Below, in pieces: positions 46,640-59,356 of a stretch of 64,000 nucleotides of DNA. A model generated the notes under the pieces. It ran no database searches. It saw nothing but the letters and a program-made list of their open reading frames with translations, and was not told the origin of the DNA. Position 1 is the stretch's first letter. Each line of letters starts with the position of its first letter. The position numbers were made by a program, and so were the translations under genes. This DNA comes from Rhipicephalus microplus (Eukaryota; Arthropoda; Arachnida; Ixodida; Ixodidae), in the NCBI RefSeq assembly GCF_043290135.1, contig NC_134701.1:198322101-198386100 (forward strand). The letters are read 5' to 3'.

Positions 46640-46800
46640 AGTTTATATGAGGCAAGGTCGTAGCCAGAAAGTCTTTCCGGGGGAGGGGGGTTCAGCCACA
46701 CTTTATGTATGTTCGTGCGTGCATTCGTGTGTGCGCGTATTTATACGCAAGCAAAGTCGAGAAATTTCAGGGAGGGTAGTGAACCCCCATTTCCCTTAAC
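46640..46800 (+). repeat. C/G-rich palindromic repeat, reference copy
   Basis: TCGTAGCCAGAAA, GGGGGAGGGGGGTTC, ACTTTATGTATGTTCGTGCG, a short alternating GT tract, TTTATACGCAAGC, AATTTC and a closing AACCCCC. Copies or halves at 19081/21693, 32645/33003 and 36836 share this order. Confidence 0.65.
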
Positions 46801-47682
46801 CGAAGGCTGCGTGAGGAATAAAGGGAAGGCTCGGGAACCGATGTGGGACAAGGGGAAGCACAAGCAACGGGCGAACAAAACTTATTCTATCGACTACGGG
46901 AAAAGCTATAGCTGATCCAAAATCAGCTTGTACGCGATACGCCCTGGTTTTTCAACGATGGAAATTAATTTTCGTTGTTTGAGTGCGCAGGGTTCACTAG
47001 TACAACTGCTGCGCACAAATAAACACTCCCTATGTCCGTTTCTTTCACATCTATCAAATATAGCCTTCGCTATATGTTAGCTCTGCCATGGTGTTGCATT
47101 TTATAGAATACCTGAACACCTAGCCATGAGCATGAGCAAGCAGTAACGCCGGCAAGGGCAACATCGCACAAGTCTTTTTGTCAAAAATAATGCTTGAAAC
47201 CGGAGTTCGCATCGGAAAATATTCGCGAAGTATAATTATATGGTTGGCCACCGCTATCACTCGCAGATCAGCTGGACTGTGGCGTATATAGCAGCATCTG
47301 TGGTGTCGCTATACTGTAACACTCTTACCAAACCGAAACCACCAAACTGTATACACTCCAATTACATTTGAGACACTTCATTTATCTGATTTGTACATAA
47401 CCATCATTATCCCCTACTCCCCATCTCCCCTCGTGTGCTTTGTCCTCCGTGCTTTGGTCTGGGCACTGATTGCGGAATATTATTCCTTAATGACCATTAT
47501 TTAAGCCCCACTGGTGCTAATTCTACCGCCTCCTTTTCCCCTCTTTTCGGTAAAACAAATAGTACGACACAAAAGCATCCCCAACGCGCTGTTATTGAAG
47601 AAAGAGGCAAAAGATGGCGCTTCGATGGACGTGCGCTTACAGACATGTGGTTAAGCATCGAGTTTCTAACACTAAAGTGTTT
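46801..47682. other. No gene recognised
   Basis: No gene or identifiable repeat. Confidence 0.45.
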
Positions 47683-48590
47683 TACGCCGCGGTTCACCAC
47701 GGCTCCGCTGACGTATTTCCGTCACGTATATGACATTGTAAGTGTATACAAACAAACGGGAAAGAAGAAAGCGAGAAAAAGAAAGTTTCTTAGCATTATA
47801 TCGAACGAGGGACCTCACGCTTCTGAGCGCGCGACGCAAGCCACTAGACCACAATGCTCACGTTGCTTAGCATGTTAACGGCAAGCTATATATACACTAT
47901 GCACTATTTGCGGTCCTCAGTGCTCAGCAACGTCAGTGCGTTTTCATCATCAGTAGCGAGATGGCGCGACCATCGCGCGTTGGGCGCGTGCGCTAAAGGT
48001 CGAAGTCCCGCGCCACCCCACTTGTTGCGATGCGTGCGCGCCTCCACATGGCGTGGTCGAAGTCCAATCATGGTATAAACGATCTCAGGCGGGGTCGCTC
48101 ACTCGCACGCACACGCTTATCTCGGGATTCTGGCGTTTCGTATACCTCTTGTGCTCCGACTGCAACTGCTTTGAAGTTACAGTGGTTAAAGAGAGCACGA
48201 AAGTCACTTCGCTCGCTGCCTCGGCCGCGTTTACGAGAGGAAGGCGCTGCTCACACACGACAGTTGTTCTCGCTCGTCCAGGTGTATACTTGTGTTCGTT
48301 TCGTGCGTCTTTCTGTTTGAGCAGAGTGGTTCAAGTGTGTAGCTGTAAGAGTTGTTTGTCCGCGCTCGTCCCGAGTACGCTCATTTTGTGCGTGTTGCTT
48401 GAGGTGCGCGCTGGAAGTTTCGGCTGCTTGCCGTCCTTCGCGTGGCATTGCGATTTGTTGCTGCAGCATGTATTCCTTCCCCTTCAGACGAAACAACGCA
48501 CAATAAACGCTCAACTATACTTCTGTAAAGAAGCGTTTCACTTTCGTGTTATACAGTTTCCTGAAAAGAGGGCTCAGTCACGTTTTTTTT
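47683..48590 (+). repeat. Dispersed LTR-like repeat, copy 2
   Basis: Collinear with 2535-3290, with an extra about 120 bp in the middle (near 48040-48180). Shared blocks are CTGACGTATTTCCG near 47710, AGTAGCGAGATGGCGC near 47953, TTCGCTCGCTGCC near 48210 and CACAATAAACGCTC near 48499, with the GTTTCACTTTCGTGTTATAC end. The AATAAA is at about 48501. A minus-strand tRNA-like head (TGGTCTAGTGGCTTGCG A box, GTTCGATAT B box) lies at about 47780-47860. Confidence 0.5.
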
Positions 48591-50608
48591 TCTTTATTTT
48601 GAAGACAATTAGCTAGTGTGTAAATAAATCACTCTTCCATGAACCATTGAGCAGTGCTGGCAAAAACGCGCGCGCGGCCACTCAACGGTTCAATAAAAAA
48701 TTCCGGCTCTCAGCAAGGTACTCGTAAAACTCATGGCAATATCCCCCACATTTATGTATTTCTTCTGTCGTGTGTTTCTGTCTTCGTACTTTTTCTACGC
48801 TGCCGACGTCGTTCGTCTACATCCGGAACGTCAGATGGCCCTCCCACACACACAACTGCAGAACACGCAAAACCAGGGAAGCCTAAGTGCTCGTCCATTA
48901 ATGGGACGACAAATACACGTGTTCTTCGGAAACCATCCGGCGGCACGCAAATAGCGACGAGATCAACGCGATGAAAGTGATCTACGAGCATGTAAGAGGG
49001 TACGAATCGGACGAAAGAAAACGTTCAACTCACAAAACAGTAGCGTTAAAACGCGATAACAGATAACAAAAGCCCCGGCGATCGCACAAGATTCTGTGCG
49101 GCTTGGAGGGGGGGGGTGGGGAGGAACTGCTTTAGAGAGACGCGCTACAGCCTTAACCACACGTACGCGTTACAACGCGTCAGCACGTGGCCTGTAGACT
49201 CGGCGCCGCGCCTTCTGCCTATATACGGAGAAAGGGCGCGCAACTACACGAAGCTACGTACTCTTTCCCTCCGAAGGATAAGATGCGCCTGGGGGAGGGT
49301 ATGCCGCGCTCTGACGCGACGTAACGCGTATGTGTGGCTTTACCCAGCCCAAAGAGTCATGGGGAGCTATCGGCATCACGCCCGCTGGGATATATGATAC
49401 GCATCGGTAAGTGATTCAAAGATACGTTTTGCTGTCATTGAATAGGCAATGAATTACATGTCAGCCTCAAGTGCACTGTATGAGGTATGTGTAACACGTG
49501 AATTTTTTAATGGGGTCTCATAAAACACCCCACAATGTCGCCCCCGGAGGCAAGCCCTACAAACGCTGATAATAGTGCGTGCTGTATCGAATTCTTTCAG
49601 CTATTGGGATAGCACTGCGCAGTCTTTATACCGAGGGTACACAAACTGCTGCTGCTATATATAATTTATGTATTGATCTGAATATATGGATCAGGGGGAG
49701 TACATATCTGTAATAACCTATTTTTCTTGATTATTGAAACCAAATACCTTATTGTGATCGATAATCTATTCGAGGATTGCACTTGAAACTGTCAAGAGTG
49801 TCTACCGATCAATCGTAGACAGTTACAAAACAACCAAATCGGAGCGAGAGTCAAATTGCGTGCTCAATCCTCTTTCCAGCAGAAAACTAAACAAGGAAAC
49901 AGATAATAGGCCACTAGTTATAAGAAAAAAAAAAGAGCGCGCGCTGAGCATCACCAGCTTCTGCGAACTCAACGTAAAGTTATGCGGCGTTCGCTTCTAT
50001 ACGTTGACTAAACGCTACCGCGACCCTGTTCCTGGAAACCAGGTCCCTCTTCGGAGTAGGCGCTCCCACGACTCCGGAGAAAAGGACAGACGCAGACTAT
50101 CGAAACAAATGTCCACTGCGCCGTAGAAGCATCGCGAAGGCAGGGCGCTCGTCGCACCCACCACATATATCCGCAACGCGGCCTCGTTCCCCTCTGCTCC
50201 CTAACTGCCGCCCTTGTTTCCCGGGAATCCGCGGGATCATTTATGGGGCGAAACACGCACGCAGCAGAAGAGGGAGCGCCGGGAATGGGGAGAAAAATGA
50301 ACGCACGCGCCACGATTGCCAAGCCGGGGTGTGAAGGGTTGGCTGAGATTACGGGAAAACGGAGAACGAGAGAAAAATTGTACGAAGGTGCGGGAAAAAG
50401 GGGGGGACACAAGCGCTACGTTTTCGGGAAACGCGGCCTTGCGCCACGTGCAGGCGCATGCATTGCGGCGAAGATGAACGTTCGTCAGAGCAGGGTAACT
50501 TTCGCTATCTTTATCTTTTTTTTTGCGGAAAATGCTGTGTTTTTTTTTACTTTCCTGACTGCATTAACGCGTGCGTGTTTGTGTGCGTGCAAAAGCAAGG
50601 TGCGACAA
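48591..50608. other. No gene recognised
   Basis: No gene. An ATG-rich plus frame at 50243 is extended only by the CATA array. An A10 run lies at about 49924. Confidence 0.4.
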
Positions 50609-50868
50609 TACATACATACATACATACATACATACATACATACACACACACACGCATACATACACACACACACGCATACATACATACATACATACATACA
50701 TACATACATACATACATACACACACACACGCATACATACATACATACATACATACATACATACATACATACATACATACACACATACATACATGCATGCA
50801 TACATACATACATACATACATACATACATACATACATACATACATACATACATACATACATACATACA
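50609..50868. repeat. (CATA)n array with CACG/CA interruptions
   Basis: About 260 bp of CATA with three CA-rich, CG-bearing interruptions (CACACACACACGCATACA type). Ile-His-Thr and Met-Tyr-Val-Cys open frames across it are artefacts. Confidence 0.95.
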
Positions 50869-51296
50869 AAGCACTCGAGCCCACGGCGCGAAAATGTCAG
50901 CCTTCACCGCGGCAGCCATGAGAAGCATATCGGCCGCGAATACATCACAATCACTGCCAATTGTAATTATGACCGTGTACGTATATTGCAGCGGTGAACG
51001 GACACGAATGACGACTCGCCACGCACCGAAAATTGCATCGGAAATCGGACTTGTGCGTTCGCTCCTTTGCCCAGTCACTCATTTCACCTACGTGAGGTCT
51101 CAGTTGTTCATGTGAGATTACAGTATTCTTCCCTATGTGTCCACACTGATATACTCCCTTTCTCTTTATCCCATATGTCCCAAGTCACTCATTTTACCTA
51201 CGTCAGGCCTTAGTTGTACATGTGAGATCACAGTTTCCTTCCCTATGTGTGTCCTCACTGATGTACTTTCTCTTTATCTCCCATGTCCCCATGCCA

Positions 51297-51298
<2 letters not shown>

Positions 51299-51391
<93 letters not shown>
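51299..51391. repeat. (AT)n array, 93 bp
   Basis: Uninterrupted AT dinucleotides. The Tyr-Ile frames are artefacts. Confidence 0.97.
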
Positions 51392-51395
<4 letters not shown>

Positions 51396-51582
51396 GGGAG
51401 TCTACATTAATTTTAATCATTTGACGCCTTTTTTTTTATTTGACGAGCGACTTTCAATCCAGGACTTCGATCTTCGTAGTGCAAAGCCTGTGCACGTAGC
51501 CGCCCTAAGATGACAGTTCAGTGTAATCAGAGCTTTTCTTCCGTCTTTCTTTTTTTCCCCCTTCATTTAGCTATACGCATAC

Positions 51583-51800
51583 CCGCTATAATTATCCAGT
51601 GGTTATGTTGTTCGACTGCTGATTCGTCGTGGTACCGAATCCCTGCCACGGTGGCCGCCGTTTCGACCGAGGCGACAACTGCTTAGATTTGGGAGCACGT
51701 TAAAGAACCCTATATAGGTGGACGAGACTTCTGGGCCCACCAATCCGCCGTCTCTCATAATCGTGACAGTTTTGGTATACGTTGAAAGCCGACAACTACA
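51583..51800 (+). mobile_element. Ruka-type SINE, old
   Basis: Eroded head (ATCCAGTGGTTATGTTGTTCG, GTACCGAATCCCTGCCACGG), then TTTGGGAGCACGTTAAAGAACC, CCGCCGTCTCTCATAATCGT and GTTTTGG. Tail lost. Among the oldest SINE copies here. Confidence 0.8.
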
Positions 51801-53990
51801 TTACATTATTGACTATTCGCAGCATCAAAATCATTTGCGACAACATGCACGTGTCACGCACTTAAAGACGCGTTGAAGTTTGGCGACGTTGCACTCGAAG
51901 CTCGCAGTGACGTATAACCTGCCGGGCTATGTACACACACTCGACGTTGGCGTCGCAATATACGCCAATTGCGCTGGTGGCGCGCCTATAGTGAAGCCGT
52001 GTGTGTGTGTAAACACGCGCTAATGTTGGCCTGCACGCCGAGATATTACAACGACGTCAGATAAGCACGAAGACAAAATACTAAGGGCACTTGACACACA
52101 GGAGTAACAAGCGCATAAAAAGGCAATTAGACGAACCGGAAGGCGTCAATATTTGTAATGCGAGAACAGTGAGTGAGTGAGTGAAGGAGTGAGTGAGAGG
52201 TGTGGAATGGAGCACCTACGTGGGTGTGGGTGTCACCTAAGTTATGAAGAAAAAAAAACATCTCGAGATCACACCAATCCTCACAAAATTAAATCAACAC
52301 AAAAACTACATTGCAACAATAATTCATGTTAGAGTGTACACTGCGGTTTTAAATAATCTTATATACTGTACTTACTCGCACACTATCTACCTCAGCGTTA
52401 CGATCGATCGATTGCGCGAGTAGCCAAATTTAGTCCTGTGGTAAGAAAGAAAACAGAGAACATAACGGTGGGACTCGCATACTACAGTTCTCGTTAGCGG
52501 GCGCCCGATGGCTGGTGTTCTCCCAACTTTGCAGCGGCGGCAGCTGTTCGCCATCAGCTTTCTTCGGAGCGCCGTCCTACGCACGAGCTGGCAACGTGTG
52601 AAACGCATTAGCCGCGAAGTTCTCGTCTGCCTCCCCCCCCCCCCGCGCCTTCCCTCCCAAATACCAGACTTAACCGATTACGCAGCCTAAATCACCGCGG
52701 ACCGCAGGGCGAGGCATACTTTCGAAATCGAACGGATCGTGAAGGCTCGAGGGAGAGAAAGAGAGAAAGTGCCTACGCAATGTATGTGCGCATGCGCATA
52801 CTCGTACCGAACTAAATGTAGCCTGCAACACGTCTGTCCACTTCTACCCCAAACTGCCACCCTGAACTGATTGTACTTTGATTCGCCAAAAGCGTGCACA
52901 AAGGTTACGGGCATGCTGCAGCATGCTTCCATAACTAATTCACGAATGAGCGGCACCCAGATTTTTCGGATCTCAAATAGTTATACTCGTTATCCTGACA
53001 AGTGTGTAAAAATAATGAAAAAAACGAACACCAAACGGCAAGCTGCCTAGGAAATGTGCGAACTAAAATATACTGCTATATAATAGTCAGAATTACGCAA
53101 CATGTATTTGTGAACGGACTCATAGACACATCATTTATGAGAGCAACGCTAAGTCACGTGTCTAAAACAAAACATAAATCCCGCTTTTTGTTTTTTTTTA
53201 AGGGTATGGTATTTTGGAAGACTGCATGGTGCTATATATAACGGATGATGTGCACTAAGCACACGTAAACTTCTTTATCTCCACCGCTAGTCTTGCACGC
53301 AACTAGATAACAAGGAAAAATGTTTCTTACTAAATTATCGATTCCTGCCGCACCTGTTCCCCTAGCCCCCTTCACACACACAAACACACAGGGCACAGTG
53401 TAAATCCGTCTCCACTGCTCCTCTGGAGAAAAATTCATTTAATGCGAATAATTTAATGAAATGTAGACCAGACTTTCGGAAACAATTTCTGCTTTAGCGC
53501 TATTTTTTTCCTTTTAATGAGATAAAGCAGGTGGTATCACCACACAGAAGCATAATCAGTAAGAAACGTAATGTAAAACATCAACTTTTTTTTTTAAAAA
53601 AGGGATATATATTCGCACAGTACTGTCACATTCTTAATGTTGACTTTACTGTCGACATACTATAGTATAGTATTGCATGAACAATACATTAGAACTAGTG
53701 CACCTCTGCACTGCTGCTCAAATGTCCGCTTAGGGCGATCAACTGGCCGCCAACTTTTTTTTTTTTCGACGTAGTTTAAAGAGACCTTGCAACACTTTTC
53801 CAAAAAGTCATCAAATAACTTCATTGAAAGAGCTCATTGCCTCATGAATGGCCTGCTGCAAAACTTTCTCATAATCCGTTCGGCATGAGCGGATTAGCAG
53901 CGAGTGCCAGCGTGGGGCACGAGGGGGAAGGGATGACAAAGAAAGCTACGAGCATTGACTAGTTCGCGTTACGACTTTGAGGATATTTTT
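51801..53990. other. No gene recognised
   Basis: No gene. GTGAGTGA repeats lie at 52170-52198 and a T10 run near 52631 on the opposite strand of a C-run. At 53769 TTTAAAGAGACCTTGCAACAC resembles another DNA-element end, but its partner is not found. Confidence 0.4.
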
Positions 53991-54005
53991 TAGGGGCGAA
54001 GCTCC
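53991..54005 (+). repeat. Host repeat motif split by the TTAA element
   Basis: GGGGCGAAGCTCC followed by TTAA. The same motif occurs unsplit as GGGGCGAAGCTTTTTAAGG at 58263-58281, giving a likely empty-site relative. Confidence 0.55.
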
Positions 54006-54742
54006 TTAAAGGAACACTAAAGTTAAATAACAATTTACGTCAGAGTGAAAGCTCAATGTATGACAACATCTAAAACAATATTGTCACCAGCAGTGCTCTA
54101 TACTTACCGGGAAATTAAGGCGAATGCACGAGAACACATGCGCCACAGTAGGACATTCTCAAAATGATACCGATGACTTCAGACGAATCGCTTACAATTG
54201 ATCACTAGTAATCGATCTAGCTGCGCTAAATAAAAAAAAATCTTGCGTGCATCAAGGAACGCAATAAAATGCTGGTTGTTCGTTTCTGTTTTAATCACGG
54301 AAAAAAGAACTGCCGAAGGGGAGTGGCGCGAGTAGTTCAAAAATCCAATTTTCGCATGGTTAAACTGGACAGGTCGTGCCACCTAGCGGGGCGCAGTTGA
54401 ACCAAAACACGTCGATCATCTCGGAGCCAATGGGCAAGAAATCGATCAATGGCCGTTGTTGCTGCTGTGACTCGCGCTGCTTTCGTTCCGTCTACTAGCG
54501 ACAGCGACCGCGCAGTAAAGCTGGGCAACGTTGTGCCCGGCAACTGTGATATAACAGTGACGTTAGTCGGTCCGCTTTTTGATTCGGGTAAATTGAAGAG
54601 CGCTAACACAATGCAGGCCACTAAAACGTGATTTTATTTCAAAATAAGCCCTTCCTTGGCACAAAAGTAACACTGCGATGTTTCTGAACCGCTATTCCAA
54701 CAATCGACGTCGACTCAATAGCTGCGTTTAGTGTCGCTTTAA
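54006..54742. mobile_element. piggyBac-type nonautonomous element (MITE)
   Basis: TTAA at 54006-54009 and 54739-54742 bound about 729 bp whose ends are inverted: AGGAACACTAAAG inward on the left, and AGCGACACTAAAC as the complement of the right. TTAA duplication is the hallmark of piggyBac transposition. No transposase is present; the longest internal frames are under 100 codons. A matching terminus at 17748 suggests a family. Ends differ at about 3 of 13 positions, so it is not recent. Confidence 0.6.
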
Positions 54743-55768
54743 GGTCATTGCTTGTTCGTTGTCGGCGTTGGCGTAGTGCGCCGTAGCCGACGCTGACGAT
54801 GACGCTTATGACGACGAAGAACAAGCGCGTTCCACATCACAAGTTCTCTTTCTGCCATCACGGCACAGCACATGCAAGGAACCCATAATACGCCATGACG
54901 ATGATGACGATGAAGATGATCACGAACAAAGACTGGCTTGTGCAGTAAATGCCGTCTCGTTATGCTCAACGACGTATTTCGAATGACTGGAAATAACCAA
55001 CAACCACCAGGGGAACGGGCCCGGACATCGTATTCGCCAACATCAGGCTGGATCCGATACTACAAAGCAGTCACAATGAAAACAAAACGACATTCACAAC
55101 TCAACACAACACACCGTTTATGAGCAATAAACATTGTATATAGCTGTACACCACTTCGTCACTCATTTACACTCGTGAGTGGTCAATGTGACGGGTGATT
55201 TACGGTAACGCATAAACATCACAATGCTTCGCCCACTCATCACCATTCACTTCGTAGATGCACCGTGATTTCTTTTTCTTCTTCGCATGAGCGGCTGCTT
55301 ACCTTCAGAGTGATCGCGCACGCCTCGCTGCATCCCGCGACGGAAGGCTTTGGTAACTGTATAAGCAGCTCGCAATGCTCTCCTATCAGCCATTGGCCGT
55401 AGACTTTGGTTTTACAGCGCTGTCATTTGGTTTTATGGCACCATTTGCCGAGAGAAGATCCAGCAATTACTAGCTGGCTTCCATAATTAAGTGTAAATTT
55501 CAGCTCGCGTGCTGATGCATGGCTCGCATGTTCTCCGGATCCCCGACCTCCAAGCGGCCGCATTGACACAAGGGCAAGAAAGAGGAGGACACACTGCTCC
55601 TGTTTTTTGCCCTTGCGTTCTCGGGCTGGTATAGTATACGGTCATGAATTTCCCACAAGCCCCAGGCGCCACCCTTGTGCGAGTTTTCTAACCATGCTGG
55701 GAGGTATTGCAAGACCCCTTTAAGAGCGCAATATATTAACACTGCTCAACTTATTTTTCTCTTCAATG
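54743..55768. other. No gene recognised; GACGAT-rich patch
   Basis: GACGATGACG-type repeats lie at 54795-54825 and 54896-54920. A minus-strand frame spanning them is Arg/His-rich as a consequence. Confidence 0.45.
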
Positions 55769-55773
55769 TGTAT

Positions 55774-55816
<43 letters not shown>

Positions 55817-56370
55817 TTTGCTATACTGTAAGCCCTCGCGGACTGTTACACGAGTGGGAAAGCACGATGTATGCGCTATTCAAATGCAATGTTATGTACA
55901 AATCAGTTAAAAACGACGCTGAAAAACTTCAGCTGACTCCCAATAAACAAACACACTGGCATCGAGCTCGTTCCAGTCAATAATTGTACTAGGCAGAAAG
56001 GAAAACTTGAACACATCAACTCTCGTGGCATGGCGTAAAATATTTTGCACAATGATTACTCATACGCGATGACACTCTGGCTGAGGGGGGCGGGAGGGGG
56101 GGGGGCAAGTACGAAGTTGGATTTATGCTTAACGTTTTATTGTAGATTTGATATAGAAACTTCAAGTGTGTTATTTGCCTGCACGTGGACAGATTCTGAA
56201 GGTTAGCCCTGTGAGGTAGCACGGTCACTGATTGCGTTCTCATGGTGGCGCGAATAAATAAACCTGGCTGCCAATCATTGGATACTTTCTAGCTCATCAA
56301 CAAGCTTTTCACTGTGTGGACCCCATATAATACTGGCATATTCTCTTAAAATCGCACATACTAATGTTGA
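55769..56370 (-). mobile_element. LINE ORF2 C-terminus (CR1/L2-type)
   Basis: Minus strand, in order: EYASIIWGPHSEKLVDELES (near 56290-56345), LKFLYQIYNKTLSINPTSYL (56110-56175) and VFKFSFLPSTIIDWNELDAS (55950-56010), with frameshifts between. A UTR hairpin AGTCC-GCGA-GGGCT (55831-55844 on the plus strand) precedes an (AAAT)n tail at 55771-55819. The motif order is that of the RT thumb and C-terminal region of CR1/L2-like LINEs. Truncated and dead. Confidence 0.85.
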
Positions 56371-57690
56371 TAGATACCATTTGGCATTTTTTTCAAAAAT
56401 AACTATAATTTACGTTGTCTACATTACTGCACCACTGCCTTTCTCACACAGCAGACGTCGTGGGTGTCGAGCAGTTAACCTCTTCAAAGTTCTTTTTTTT
56501 TTTCAGCAGCTTTTCTTTCTACACGTGGAGCGTCGATTTGTGAAACGCTTCCAACGACGCCCATGCAAAATGTACAACTATCGCTACTCCCACCCGCTGT
56601 TGCAACCACACGCAAATGAGTTTCAACTTCGATCGTCAAGCAACCTGGCACCCACCGCTTTTGTTTCTTTGTAGTCCAATTTTATTTATATCGTTTTGTT
56701 TATTATTTTTTGCGATCCTGCAACGATACAAGCACGTGACAAATACGGAGTCAAGCACGGATATATATGTCCCCCAACTCAATGTAACCTTTCCTTTTGA
56801 CCGTCTCTTTTCGTGTGGTTCTCTGATTCTTTCCGATGTGACTTCGAAATTGCTTTCGGGGTCCGGCACGATTAAACCGCGAGAAACGAATATTACAAAA
56901 AAAGCAGAGAAAGGTCCGTTGGTGAGAGGACAAACGGAGCGAGGTTATTAAACGTTCGACCGCGCCGTCCAGTACACGCCATGCCCCGACCCCTTTTTCG
57001 CATTGCGCAATCTTTAATTGAACCTTCCAGCGACGGGCCCCCCGGCGAGGCTCTCAAATTTCCTTGCAAGCCTTTTTTTCTCGCTCGGTCATGCTCAGCA
57101 TACGAACAGCATAACGGGAGACGGGCGTTCACTGCCACAGTTCCCACTGTTACGACCTCGGTCTGCATTACGCAACGCCATCGGAACGCAAGCCATTAAC
57201 GACATACTATTACAGTGAAGGCGTATATATGACTATGTTCAGGCGGATCGGTCAGGACGACGCCTATAACAATTTTCGGCGCCCTCCACCCACTCGCTAC
57301 TGCCCGGGTATCGCCACGCTCGGCAGTACGTGGCACTCACAACACCGCCCCCCCCCCTCCCCTGTTGTGCCCTTCTTGTGACGTAGAGATATAGCGCCGT
57401 TATCAGCAATTGCCCATCGGACTCGCTATGAGACAGACGCGCGTCGTTCGCTAGGAGGAAGGAGAGCAAGAACTGAAGGACAGCCCACGCGCACAGAAGC
57501 CCAAACGGGCGCGCAAACGACGTGAAGCTGCCACCGAAGAACCTGCAGGCGCAGCCGCTAGCTTTGCTGCAGTATCTTCGCAACAGTGGACGGGCTCCGA
57601 TTTTTAAGGCGGAAGCGCCTCATCAGGCGGGATATTTGATCGTTGGCGACGACCGTCCCGCGGCGTCGCGGACGGGTAATGCTATAAAGT
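56371..57690. other. No gene recognised
   Basis: No gene. A minus-strand frame at 57239-57583 (114 codons) is unrecognised. Confidence 0.4.
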
Positions 57691-57800
57691 CATCATCACG
57701 GGATGACGTCATCGTATGACGTTACCAATACTTCACAGATCGCGAAAATTTGTGACGTCATCATAGCACGACACAGTCTCTCTCGATGCCATGACGACGC
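57691..57800. repeat. CRE-like octamer cluster
   Basis: TGACGTCA at 57704-57711 and 57753-57760 with TGACGTT and ATGACGACG variants. It resembles the clusters at 35070 and 44840 and may be the same repeat family. Confidence 0.5.
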
Positions 57801-58487
57801 AACGCCACACGAGGCTGTTGTAGCACCCTCCTAATGACGGCGAAAAAATCCTTGTTGCTTGTCCGTGCATTCACCCGAGTAGCGTTTCTTGTACTCGCGT
57901 ATCTGATTCGACCTGTTTCACTTGTCTGTTTCATGTTTCACTTGTGGAAATCTTTTGTTGCATACGCATGCGGGTAAGGCTCATGAATATGCATTGACAA
58001 ACGAAGGAATAAAGCAGTTGACAGTCGGGCGCTCGTGCGTGTCGTTTCTTTTCTCTGGGGACGTGTTCATTTCAATTCAGAAAACAAGACGGGAGAGCGC
58101 GCGACCGCAAGGTAATAAAACGAAGACTGCGCTTGGCGCGGGAAGCTCGCATTCCCTGCTCCTTTATTAAACACCGACCAAGGAGAATGTGGCTTTCACA
58201 CTGGAATCGTTGCATATATGTGAACGCGCAACGGACCCTGCGAGTTTTTTTTTTCTTTTTCAGGGGCGAAGCTTTTTAAGGCGTGGGGTGAGCGTCCCGT
58301 CGTAATCGTATGTAGCCCCCTCACGTTAGTTCATGAACCGGCCGTAGAAAGTAGCGATACTTGTACATAACGAAATGCACGTACGCTGAAAAATGCAAAT
58401 GAAACGATACTAGAGGACGTTACTTATAGTATGATAAATACTAAAAATCACAGCATATCCATGGAGCGAATGATGATGAGTGGGGCG
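57801..58487. other. No gene; repeat motif at 58263
   Basis: GGGGCGAAGCTTTTTAAGGCG begins a repeat also seen at 53991. ATCCATGGAGCGAATGATGA near 58456 is another motif I recall from tick repeats. Confidence 0.4.
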
Positions 58488-58800
58488 AAGTGTCCGTCAG
58501 TCCGCCTGTGCTTCCGGCCGTCCATTCGTTCTTGCTTTCGTCCATGCGTCTGCCCGTGCAAGCGTCCTTCCGTCCGTCCATGCGTTCATCCTCATCCCTG
58601 CGTTCATCCATGCGTCCGTCCCTGCGTTCATCCATGCGTCCATCTGTCTATCTGTCCGTCCGCCCGTGCGTCCATCCGTCCATCTATGCGTCCGTCCATT
58701 CGTGCATCCGTCCATGCGTCCGTCCGTCCGTTCGTGCGTCCGTCCCAGTGTTCGTTCATGCGTCCACCCGTCCGTGCGTCAAACAGATCAGACAGACAGA
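58488..58800. repeat. GTCC-periodic degenerate satellite
   Basis: About 300 bp of a 4-base rhythm (GTCC/GTCY with CGTCCATG-type variants, such as CATGCGTCCGTCC). Several frames are open across it (Arg/Pro/Ser/His- or Asp/Arg/Met-rich), an effect of the period. No stable unit longer than about 12 bp is evident. Confidence 0.85.
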
Positions 58801-58849
58801 AGACGGACAGACGCGGCCAGTGGATGATTCACGGTTTGCCGATAAATAG

Positions 58850-59060
58850 TATGACACGCGCAAGGCGGCGGCGGCTCGCGCTCGAAGAAGGAACCCCGAT
58901 GTGCGAGCGCGCGAGGCAGAAGCGCGCCGTGAAGCTGCGTGGCGGCGCCGACAAGATTCCGGCATTCGAGAACGGGAGGCCGAAGCGGCGCAGCATGCGG
59001 ACCCAGCTTCGCTCCACTCTCCATCACTCACCCCCTGGATATGCTGTCATTGTTTTTTAT
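58850..59060 (+). pseudogene. Short Arg/Glu/Ala-rich repeat-peptide remnant
   Basis: A plus-strand frame without a start codon encodes about 65 residues with two units of a REAEA-type repeat: DVRAREAEARR then GIREREAEAAQ, separated by about 20 residues. This resembles charged short-repeat proteins encoded by arthropod transposons, and could be a piece of one. A stop precedes it at 58844. Distance to the satellite upstream suggests the two belong to one element. Confidence 0.35.
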
Positions 59061-59356
59061 CATAGCTCTGTATACGCCTCGCACATGCACACGCAGGCGT
59101 GCAGGCATACGCGTGTTGGAATGCCATGGATTCTGCTCGACTGGAAATAAGACGACGTCTGATGACACAAACAGATATGAAACAAGACAACCCACGCTGT
59201 GTAGTGTCGCGTAACGTTCAGGAACAAAAAAAATCACGCATAGCACGCTGTATAACACACAATCCACGGCGCTTCTTTCACACCAACCACGAACGTCCTT
59301 CCCTGCCAAATCATCCGAGTCACAGTGTACGAATGGTGGCAGAACTATATATGAAA

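Noticed and set aside
48053..48616. 187-codon frame in the LTR-like repeat
   Set aside because: Copy 1 of the repeat does not preserve the frame and no motif is seen.
50243..51115. 290-codon plus-strand frame
   Set aside because: The CATA array keeps the frame open; the parts outside are short and unrecognised.
58431..59150. 239-codon frame rich in Arg/Pro/Cys/His
   Set aside because: The 4-base satellite keeps three frames open at once. The charged remnant is in another frame.
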